From assembly GCA_018881555.1 (NCBI GenBank), contig JACAXG010000075.1, forward strand, positions 1,246,830 through 1,310,829: a stretch of 64,000 bases of DNA, written 5' to 3'. This stretch comes from Amblyornis subalaris (taxonomy: Eukaryota; Chordata; Aves; Passeriformes; Ptilonorhynchidae). A model generated the notes under the pieces. That model was not told where the DNA came from. It searched no databases and was given only the letters and a program-made list of their open reading frames with translations. This document shows, in pieces, positions 44,401-54,279 of the stretch (position 1 is the stretch's first letter; each line of letters begins with the position of its first letter). The position numbers and the translations under genes are program-made.

Positions 44401-47400
44401 TTCCTCCTGTTCCCCAATGTTCCATTGCTGCCAATCAAAGAAAAACCCCTAATTCACAACAAACATGAACTCACTGTTTGCTCAGGAGCTCTGTAATGTT
44501 GAATTAACTCGTTCTTCGAGGTGTCAGAGCTAAAGGACCTTTTCCTTACGAAATGCTGAGTTTATTCGCTGCTCTGCTTCGCTGATGCCATCCACCCACA
44601 AGTGCGAGAAGGACTTGATAGAAAACACCGCTCTGCCCTTGTTCAGAGACAGCAGGAATGTGGTGGAAACTGCAAAAGTTAAGCACTAATTACTTGGTGG
44701 GATTGGACAGGGGAGGGGACGAATGTGCTGAATGTGGGGCAGCTGTAGCCACTGAGCGCTGGATTTTAAAAATTTAATTTCATTTAATTGTATTTTTTGA
44801 ATCTTTTTCTCCTCACTATCTCGATGCCCGGGCTGGGGGATTTTTACTGCGCTCATGTGATAATTTACTGATCAAAATATCGATCGAGGCCCTTGGTGAC
44901 ATTCCGTGCTCGGAGCTCTGCTCCTTCCCAGGGAGCATGAGGAAGGTGATGCTGGAGCTCAGGGCGCAGTCCCGTGTTCACAGCCCTGGAGAAATGCAAC
45001 AATTCACTCTAGAAAGTGACATTTTGTCTCTGTTTAGAAGTCTGCCAAAAAAAAAAAAGAAAAACAACACACCTTATCAAACCAAATTTTTGGATAATTA
45101 AAAAATATTAATGGAACAACAACAGAGAAATCCCCGAGGTTCTCACAACACAAACGAGCAACAGTTGTTTGCTTTCCTTCCCAGTCTTGCTAAACTACAA
45201 AGTGAGGCAGCGTTGTTGGTAGTTTTCAGCAGAAATTCAGCTTTTGTGGAAGGAAAACTGAAACTATCATTTTTCAGGCTTATTTTAATTGCCACCGAGT
45301 CTCCCCCTGTGTCACAGCTACTCACGTTCTGTAACAAATCTCTATTTATGACTGCTAAACCCTGGATCTATTGTTATGCCACTGATACCAAGATAAAGGT
45401 GTTAAAAGCCGTTCTGAGCCTTCCAGCAGGTGTGTTATAAATTACAAATTAAGGTAATTACCAATCAAATGGCAGGACTCCCCCATAATTATCCTTAAAA
45501 TTGATTAGCCGTTTATTAAAATGTCTATAATTCACTAATCACAAGCAAACAGAAGGTGTAGCATTAATCACGCTTATAAGAGGGTTTGGATTGTTATGGA
45601 TTACAGTTAAACAGCCAAAGAGAGTTATTGCTGTCAAAATCCATTTACAATTTAGAATTGTGATAAAGAGCCACTGGAGCAACTTGGGGTAATCAAAATA
45701 GTCCCTATTTTCCCGACTAGATCAACAAAAAGTTAAATCAGCTCTTTTCCTCTGAATTTTGTATTTGTTTACACAATGAAAAAGTAGAATTCAGACGTTC
45801 TGCTGAAGAATTTTGCAGCCAGCTGTGTGGGAAGGGTCACGGCTGAGTTAGACCAGGGATCCTCCAGGTCTTTGAGGAACTGAGATCCTTCCTTTCTTAG
45901 AACTCCTTGCTGCACCAGGTGCCCTTTCAGAGAGTTCCCGGAACGGGCTGGCTCCTCTGGCATCGGCGAATTTACAGGTCTGTGGAAGGTTGGCCAGGGC
46001 ACAGCTGATAAAAGGGAATTTGTTTTAACACTTTGTGTGTTCAAATGTGGAACCTTCGCCTCGAGAAGCTGAGGAAGGCAAGGTTTGAGAGTTGAATTCT
46101 TTAGGGCTGCGACCTAAATGGAGGGCAGAGCTGCCAATCCATTTCGCTGCTGCTTTTTGGGGGACGATTTGTACAGCTCTTCATTCATTTGATGTTTTTA
46201 CTTGTTTTTTTTTTTTTAGTGGGAAGCCACTGGTGCTACAGGTCACAGAAGTGTGAGCAGCCACAGTGTGCAGGTACTGCCAAGCAAACTATTTTTCCAG
46301 TCACATCGGTGATTCTCCTGTTTTGCAAAGGGGTTCTGAGAGAAATAATCTAAAAATTCATAGAAGTCAGCACTTAACGCATCATGATCACATTTTAGGT
46401 ACATGTCAATGCTAAACAGGGTACCTGAGGGAGGGTGTTTTGAAGACACCAGTGTTTGTGGTAGCTGTTCGTTTTGTTCCAGCCAAGGATAATGTAAAAA
46501 TGTACAAGGAAATGTAAAAAGACAAATGTAAAAATAACCCGTGTGCTCCAGAGGAAATGGGGTGATGCCCCCAATTTCCCAAGCAAGAATATATTGGTTG
46601 GGTGGCTCAGCTTTCTCAAGGATTTTCTGCCTGCAGGGGGAAAAAAAAAAATAAAATTAAATATTTTCTTCCTCCTTGAACAGATCCTCTTCAGTGGCAT
46701 CAGATAGAGGCGAACTGCAAGGGGGACAAGCAGTCCCCTGTCAACATTGTCACCAGAAATGTCATTTACAACGGGAGCCTCACGGCCCTGACCTTCGAAG
46801 GGTACGACGTGCCGGGCTCTGCCAAGTGGGACGTGGAGAACAATGGACACACAGGCAAGTGCTGCCCTTGTGGGGCTGGGCTGTGCCTTCCCCTGGAAGC
46901 AGAAACCCACCCCTGCCACCTCCTGGGCTTGGTGTCGCTGGGAAACAGCGAGGAAGCACAGAGAGAGCCTAACCCTCTGTTCCAGGTGTGAAGCTTCCAA
47001 AACACCTGCGCAGCCAAAGCTCTCTGGGGATGTAGTGGGAATTACGAAGTTTTGGGGTTCTGGACGTGGTCCCTGAGTGCCTCGGCAGGAATCGGTTCTG
47101 TGTGTGCAGGAACAGGGCTGGGGGTGTCACGGGAACTCTGGACCCAAACCCTCCAACCCAAACAGGGGGGTACAGGGGTCCAGGACAACATTTTGGGCTC
47201 ACTTTTACCATTTTCCGCTCAAATCCCCTCGTTTCTGGGCTCGTCCTTTCCAGCTCCTGTGTTCTGCAGGAAGAATTCTGCAGGAGAAAAGCGCCGTGTG
47301 GGAAAGTCATTCCAGCACTGCGTCTGATTAGTTCTTTAAATAATGAGCTGAAATCTTCTCGGATTTAAACCTGTTTTCTCTGCACACAGAAGTTATCTAA

Positions 47401-50400
47401 TGTTGATCAGCTCCTTAGTGAATCAGTAAACACTGAATCAATGAGCAGTGATTCAGGGCAGTTTCGCTTCCTCCACCTTCCTCCACAAGGCTGATGATGC
47501 TGCTTCAACAAAATTGTGTTCGATTCCTTCAACTTTAAAAATAAACCTGTGGTCTATTTTCTTTTAAAAATTATCCGTAGGTGTTCTTAAGATCCCAGGT
47601 GGGTTATTTGAACTGCCAAATCCTCGAAGCAGAAAGCAGCAAGAGGCAAATATTTCCTGGCTTAGAAGGGAAAGGTGGGAAGGCAGCTGGGGAGATTTTA
47701 ACAGCCAGGGATTCTAATTTAAAACGTTGGTGTTGTGGCAGACCATAAGGAAAAGGAGTGTTTTGACTTTTCACTAATACATGGATTAATGACTTTCCAT
47801 TACAGGATGAACCTTTAGGATGTCCGTATTACAGTCCCTTTTACACCACAATTAATATTTATGAGGATTGCTCAGAACTCTCATCTTCCCCAGCCATGCA
47901 TAAGGATTAGGGCTTTAATCTGGGCTGTTAAAATTTCTTCCTTCTGAGGGCAACCAATTCCTGTGCTAAATGAGGACGTTATTGCTCAAATTACAGCTGC
48001 AATTAGAGGCCGTAGGTGAGATTAGACCCTCGTTATGTCCCATGATGGACAGATAGCAAAGGTCGCTGTCTCAAAGGTCTTAGGCTAAATAAACAAAGCC
48101 CACAAAGGCATCTGACTCATCCATTTACAGATTAAAAAGCAAAGGAACTAAATGACTCATGCACTCTCCAGGTTCATTTGGAATTCAGAGCAGGAATGAA
48201 ATCTCTGGGGCTGCAATCCGGAATTTTCCTATGCAAAGAAAAGTGCTGTGCTTCATGTGAAGGTCTTAATAAATAAAATTTTTAAATGTATCTCAAACAT
48301 GTATGACTTAGGCTTAAATTGCAGCACTACTCTAAATTAAAACAGAATACCTTTAAACCCTGCCCAAAGGAAATCTCACAGTGCAGACAACAGGAGATTA
48401 AAATGATGGTTAAAACCCAAATAAACTGTGATCAAATTTGCTTGACAGAGGGGGTTTTTCTAGAAAAAAATAAAGGAACACAGGGTCTTCTGAAAGGTAT
48501 AGAAAGCTCTGACTCCACAGGTCGTAATGGTTATAATTAATTTCAAATTAAACCCAGCTAGGATTTTGCAAAATTCAGTTCCTGCAGATTTGAATTTCTG
48601 GAACGCTCAGCATGAAAAACCAAGCGAGAACTTCAGGATAAATCGGAATCTCTGAACATCTCTGCTCTCGCGTCCTATCAAAGCCCGAGCTGATCTTTCT
48701 CCTTTCAAACAATTCGTGTTTTTTCCCCCCCAGTTAAAGTGACGCTGGACGCATCCCCCAGGGTGGGGGGCGGGGGCCTGGCGAGGACGTACAAGGCAGT
48801 GGAATTCCATTTGCATTGGGGAGTCCTGGACGCGGAGCAGAGCATCCCCGGCTCGGAGCACAGCATCGACGGGGAGAAATACGCCATGGAGGTGGGTGCG
48901 GGCTCTGGATTTCACTCCAGAACTCCGGCTGCACGCGAACCACTGCCTGCTTCTCCTCTGGGAGTCTGAGAGTGGGAATAATTGGCTTTGGCTGTTGCGT
49001 TCCAGCTTCACGTTGTCCACATAAGGGCAGATGTCTCAAGTGTGGACGAAGCCAAGAGTAAGGAGGATGGCTTGGCTGTGCTGGCCTTCTTCGTGACGGT
49101 AAGCAGAGAAACGTTTTGTTGCCCCTCTCAAACCTCAGCCAGCGATTTGGCTGAGGGATTTATGTCAGTGTTACAGTAGCCCGAGGCCTGACCCTCCCTC
49201 TCTTCAGCAGGCACCCTGCCAGCACTTTGTTCCTCTACCCTTTCCTACATCCTGCTCTAGCTGTCATTTTTTTTTTTTCTCCTGGCTCTTTTCTGTTTAA
49301 TTCACAAACAATTAAAAGCAAAGGCTCGTCGAGAAACACGCGGTGTGGAATCAAAATATTTCCCTTGCAGGTGGACGAAGAAAATAAAAACTACGCAACT
49401 CTACTGAAAGAATTAGAGAACATTAAATACAAAGGTAAGGCAACTCCTGGCGGGGATTTCGGAAACCGTGAGGGGCGAAGGCAGGCGAGAGCAAAACCTG
49501 CAGCCGCGCGCGTTGCGAGGGATTTTCCCCCGTGGTTCTTCCAGGGCAGTCGGCGCAGATGGATCCTCTGCCACTGAGTTCTCTCCTCCCACCCAAGGAA
49601 GACCTTGGGAGGTACTACAGGTATGTGGGGTCCCTCACCACCCCTGACTGCCACGAGGGAGTCATCTGGACGATATTCGAGAAGCCCATTGAGCTCAGTG
49701 CGACCCAGGTGAGCGACACGGCGCTGCCGGCAGAGGCTGGTCCCTCGGGCTGCCTGCCCACGCTGGGACGCAGCAGCTGCTCCACTGCCTCCTTCCCCAC
49801 ACGCCCTGGCTTGGCAGCAGCCTCGCTGTGCTCCCTGGTGCCAGCTGACTGACCCCGTTGAACCGTCCCGCAAAAAATGGCAGGAAAGGGGAAGGAAGGG
49901 GAAATGACGGCGTGAAAAGAAAGCCAAGAACCCCCCACCTTGGGTCACCACCAAGCTCAGCAGTGCTTCCACCGCTGTCACTGCCCACCCCCAAATTTCA
50001 CGGCTTTTTTCCCTCTGTCAGGAGAGCAGGAGAGAATAATTCCCAGTCCAAACTCTGAGACTATCAGCACCGTAAGCAGCCCATTTTTGACCCGCAGACA
50101 GGAACAGGAGACGGAATTATGAGTGCTTGGGAAACACAGATTGTGCAGAGATTGCTCAGCCTGGCCGAGGGCCAGCGCCTCTGCTCCAGATCCTGACTCC
50201 CAGTGTACTCCCAGTGCCCTCACACACACCAGCATCACACAGTGCACGGAATGGGAAGCAAGGACAGAGCTCCTGGCGCTCCTGCCTCCTGTCACCGTGA
50301 CGTGGCGGGCCAGGACGGGGCCGCGTGCGTCAGGAGCACGGAGTTAGCCGGGTCCTGGGGCTGCACAAAGCATTTGGCTCCCCCAGAAAGGAAATGCCCG

Positions 50401-50759
50401 TGATTTCCAGGGCTGGAAGGAGCCGTGGGTCGGTGCCCTCCGCCCCGGCGTTTCCCGCAAGGTTGGACCCACGCGGTTGAAGCCCGGCGCGAGGCACCGC
50501 GCGCTCGCGGCACGGCAGCTCCCGCAGCGCTTCGGCACCGGGGCTTGACGCTCTGTGTGCTCTCTTGCAGCTCTTCCAGTTCGCGGCCCTGCACTTCGAT
50601 GGGAGCAACTCCAGCGCCATGACGGAGAATTTCCGGCCGGCGCAGCCCCTGAGCGGGCGCCAGGTGTTCTGGTCCGGGGCCGGCGTCCCCCTGCCCATGG
50701 CCCGGCTGCCACTGCTGCTCCTGGCCCTGACCTACACCCTCAGCTCTCTGTCCCGGTGA
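38458..50759 (+). CDS. CA4: CA4-like GPI-anchored carbonic anhydrase
   Basis: Eight exons (38458-38515, 46220-46273, 46684-46854, 48734-48891, 49006-49098, 49371-49434, 49545-49708, 50571-50759) join in frame to 316 codons; human CA4 has 312. The enzyme hydrates CO2 on the outer cell surface. Residues 1-18 are a signal peptide (MELLFLALFSLHIL). The mature start GSHWCY matches CA4. Zinc ligands are His120 and His122 (FHLHW) and His149 (ELHVVH); the proton-shuttle His93 is in NNGHT; SLTTP carries the catalytic threonine. C25/C36 and C49 with the cysteine of SLTTPDC fit the two CA4 disulfides; C31 is extra. The C-terminus has a GPI signal: probable omega Ser289 (WSGAG) and hydrophobic tail LPLLLLALTY. 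The ATG has A at -3 and G at +4. Intron 3 uses a GC donor. The protein could be a close CA4 paralog. Confidence 0.92.
40292..40362 (+). mobile_element. Possible L2/MIR-type remnant
   Basis: The order TTATCCCTGCTGTAGGAGAG, GGGAAACTGAGGCACG and ACCTGCCCAGGGACC follows the shared L2/MIR 3' pattern (a TTATCCC block, then GGAAACTGAGGCAC, then a TTGCCCAAGG-like block). The copy is short and diverged. Confidence 0.5.
40596..40636 (+). repeat. (CATC)n microsatellite
   Basis: About ten CATC units with one CACC interruption. Confidence 0.95.
43990..44190. mobile_element. Possible ancient LINE 3' remnant
   Basis: The plus strand has AGGAAACACTTCCTGACGGT, then CTGTGGAAAAGTCTCCTAAG, then GGAAGTGGCAGGAGCC and AATTAAAACTGGAGTGGAC. 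This order resembles old CR1/L3-like tails found in several amniote genomes. I cannot name the family from memory. Confidence 0.35.
46855..48733 (+). other. CA4 intron 3, GC-AG type
   Basis: The donor is G|GCAAGT and the acceptor is CCCCCCAG. Only this junction gives an open frame (NNGHT-V-KVTLD). The intron contains a possible L2/MIR fragment near 48,115-48,215 and otherwise unique AT-rich sequence. Confidence 0.8.
49709..50570 (+). other. CA4 intron 7
   Basis: An 862-bp intron with a GTGAGC donor and a CTCTTGCAG acceptor. The right half (from about 50,290) is GC-rich and runs into the GC-rich last exon. No exon or repeat family is visible. Confidence 0.8.
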
Positions 50760-51556
50760 AATTCCTCACCCCCTTCGCCGTTCTGCTTTTGGTTTTTTCC
50801 TCGTTGCTGTTGCTGTTCTCAGTTCTTTGCCTCAGCCTCCCTGAGAACCGACCCGGGAGTTGTTTCTCGGTCCGGAATCACCTTGTCCTCCTGCAGACGT
50901 TCACCAAGGACTCCCGTGCTGCTCTGATCAAACCCCTGGCTCTAAAGCACCAGAACTCAAAGGAACTGTGAGATAAAGCAAGGAAAATTCAATTTGCAAA
51001 GCCAAAACACTTAGAGAAAACCTTAGGCACCACACTGGAAGGATCCTCGGCGAGCTGCAGAGAACCTTCCAGAGGGTTGTTCTCCAGTGCCTGTGAAGGG
51101 CTTGGTTTGGAGCATGTTTACATTCAACACTGCAAATCTGGCAGTAACACGTGGAGTCATTCCTATGATCCCACCTTGTCCTACCCAAAGGTACAACACA
51201 GAGCAAGGAACAGCTCACCCAGAACCGAGCAGCGCCTGACTCATCCCCTCCGGGAAAGGGCACGAGGCACATCTCACCCCACACACAAATCCCCCCTCCT
51301 CCCTCCACAATATCTCAGTTCATTTCAGATAAGGACACTGCATTCCTTTCACCTGATTCTCCTGGTTGGGGCCATCAGGTTTCTCTGTTCTTTATTCATC
51401 CTTCTCTGGGATGCCGTGGCCAACGTGATGTGCTGGAAAAAAACCAGGGAAGCTCATCCCCACGCACCAGAGGCACATCTGCGGAAATTCCCTCTCTTTG
51501 GAGGGCTGCATTTGAAGCAGGAGACTCTGATGATCCTTCATAGTTTTCATTTGCCT

Positions 51557-51562
51557 AATAAA
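51557..51562 (+). terminator. CA4 poly(A) signal
   Basis: AATAAA occurs 798 bp after the stop codon and is the first canonical signal downstream. It implies a 3' UTR of about 0.8 kb. Confidence 0.65.
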
Positions 51563-52282
51563 ATAGGACAGCTCCCGAAATGGCTCTTTCTTACACATGT
51601 ATTTCTTTTACATATATAATTTTTTTATAATAACATACCTGCAATATTCACATATGGTCAAGATTCACAGATTTTTTCCAAGAACATTATGATTTGAACC
51701 AATTCTTTCAGATCTTACCCAATTACTTATAGAAAATATGTTGGGAAATGGGATTTCCTTATATTATTCCTGTTCTTCCTCTGAAGAGGGACAGAACATT
51801 TTTCTTTGGTAATGCCATGTAACATGCTACAGCTTCTTTTAGAATTTTAGATTTTGGCCACACCAGAATAGGATTTCATATTAGCAGACTTGTATTTTAT
51901 TTTTCTTTAGGGCAATGTTTGCAGAGATGACTTTATACATTTTCAGGAAAATCCTGGCAGTGAGAGCAACCACAGCTCACCAAGGGATTAAAAACAGGGG
52001 GGGAAATTATTTTCATATTAATCAATCATAAAAGCTTAAAAAAAAACTACATGGGAAAGGAAATGCACCTATTTAAGTTTAAAGGAACGATTAATACTTT
52101 AACTGCATTTTTATGTAACTGGAAAACTTTGGAGGAGCAAACAAAAATGAAATATTAAAGTTGAACAACAAACCTATATTTGAACAGTTTTGAGTTTTTA
52201 TTTCTTTCGTCCTTGCTGAAGGGGAATCCACAAATTCAGGACAGGAGTGTGACTTTTTTTTGCCCCTGTTTTCTTCACAATA

Positions 52283-52318
52283 TTTAGGGTTGGGTTTAGG
52301 ATTGTGTTTAGGGTTGGG
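52283..52318 (+). repeat. Telomere-like degenerate 12-mer repeat
   Basis: The 12-mer TTTAGGGTTGGG occurs twice (52,283-52,294 and 52,307-52,318), separated by the related TTTAGGATTGTG. It resembles but is not identical to the TTAGGG telomere unit. Confidence 0.8.
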
Positions 52319-54207
52319 TTTGCATTTTTGGGGCGGGGGCAGGGTTTCAGTGCCTCGGGGTGTTTCTGATGTCAGCAGACTCCTGGGGATGTGTTTCACC
52401 CCATCAGGGCCTTCTCTGCACGCAGCAAACTCCTGGAGTCTGGCACCTTGTCTGGGCAGGCAGAGCTGGTGCCCAAGCCCATCCCAGCCCCCGGGACAGG
52501 GAATTCCTGCTCCAAAGAGCAGTGATGGGAAGGCTCCTCAGGATCCCTGAGAAATGCCCTTTGCACTCATCAAGGTGTGCAAGAGCCACCACCCCTCTCC
52601 CTCCACATTATTTACTCGATTCTCATTTCCCAGGCAGCTCTCCAAAGGATGATTGGAATAAACCACGGAGGATCTGGAGCAGCTGTCATTTATTGCTGAT
52701 GAGGAATGATCAATCACAGGGCACAGCCAATAATTACAGTGTGGGAGCATCTGATTTACTGTGAAATAGATTAAAACAGAACCAAGGGGAAATAAAAAAT
52801 CTGCTGGAAAGAGGCTAAATCCTCTCCAAGAGCTCTTCTGCACCAAGCCCAGAGTGAATAAAATCTCACTGGACAGGGATCCCTGTTTTCCCTGGGTGAC
52901 TCAGTGTTGTGGCAACAAGGAAAAGGGAAATGCTGCTCCTGTGACAGGGACTGAGCTCAGCCTGTCCTTTGCCAGAGGCCCCTCTTGGCCCCCAGGTCCT
53001 GCTCTGGGGCAGGACGTGACCAGGGCAGGACCAGGATCAAAGCAGGGAACAAACACGAATCCCCAGCAAAAGGCACTCCGTGGGAAAAGCAGGAAAAGGC
53101 GAGGAGGCTTCGAGTGGGACGTTTGACTTGCTTTTGTGAGGATGGTTATGGAAAAGCAATTTGCCTTCCCGCAGGTAACTTCAGGTGCCGATTGTCAGGG
53201 ATTTTGTCCCTGCTACGTTTGGCATGAAATTCTTACATTGTGGAGACACCAGGAAATGACAGTCGCTCCTGAAGGACAAATAGCCGAGGCATGATACAGG
53301 AAAGGGTGGGGGGAGGAACAGAAGCGTTTAGAAGGATCCAGAAGGAACATTATTTTCCCATGTGCAGAAGAGTTAGCACAGACCTGCACTGATACATTTC
53401 ACATGTGTCGGAGCCAGAGCTGACGACTGTGGGGCTGGAGGCTGCAGATCCAGGGAAAATGGAACAACACCGGCAGCTAAAGCTCACCGGAGCTGTAAAC
53501 GTTGGGGTTCAAACAGATAAAACAAGCAGGGCTTTGTATAACCCACCCAAAGGCAGCCCTTGCCCAGGATTGGGCTCTCCGTGGTGTGAGTGCAGCCTCT
53601 GGAGCAGTGGGAGGTGAGGGTGCTGCTCCTCCCCAGTCACCAGGGGAGCAGGGGGGGACAGGAGGGGCAGGCACAGAGAAATTCCTAATGCAAGATGTTT
53701 GCAGCAAAACGTTTTTCTCAGGAAGCAGAAAGAGACGAGGAAACCAAACCGTTACTCACGAGAAATATTTACATTACCCACAAAGAATTCTGACGAATTT
53801 GGCAACTCCATGTACAGTCAGCTCCTCCTGGGACAAACACCAGCTCAAAATGCACTTCTCTGGACAAAATTAATTTTCTGGGACTGCTGGGAGAGAAGGA
53901 TAAAGCTTTTTGCCTTGTCCTTTCCTTCCTTGCCCATCCACATGTGGATTTCACAGGGAAAACAGCACTTGCCAGCACCCTCCCAATTAAAAAGATGTCA
54001 TAGAGCAAATCCATATAAAATATCCATCCATTCACAGGGAGTCATTAAAAAAAAGAAAAGGACACAGAGAATCAAACTTCCCAGGCTGGTTTTAGAGTTT
54101 AATAAAAGGTTTAATAGCAGGTGTGACATTCCCCACCTCTGATCCAGAGACAGGGATCCCACTGCCTGATGCTGCACCTTGCCCAGGAGCAACTCCCCAA
54201 AAATTAC

Positions 54208-54279
54208 AGTTGGACTCGAGGATCTTGAAGGTCTTTTCCAACCTGAATGGTTCCATTATTCTATAAATGATTCTATGAA
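54208..54279 (+). mobile_element. CR1 LINE 3'-end fragment
   Basis: The plus strand reads AGTTGGACTCGAGGATCTTG, GAAGGTCTTTTCCAACCTG, AATGGTTCC and then ATTATTCTATAAATGATTCT with ATGA: the CR1 3' tail with its terminal ATTCTATGA-like repeats. Confidence 0.85.

Larger units (their letters stand above)
38516..46219 (+). other. CA4 intron 1 (7.7 kb)
   Basis: The intron runs from a GTAAGT donor to a TTTTTTTAG acceptor. It contains a probable L2/MIR-type remnant (about 40,292-40,360), a CATC tetranucleotide repeat, a possible old LINE remnant (about 43,990-44,190) and an AT-rich block with many TAAT cores (45,436-45,615). No further coding exon was recognised. Confidence 0.8.

Noticed and set aside
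46855..46862. Alternative GT donor four bases after the CA4 exon 3 GC donor
   Set aside because: Joining it to the exon at 48,734 gives an immediate TAA stop.
46395..47000. 201-codon minus-strand frame
   Set aside because: It overlaps CA4 exon 3 on the opposite strand and shows no conserved domain.
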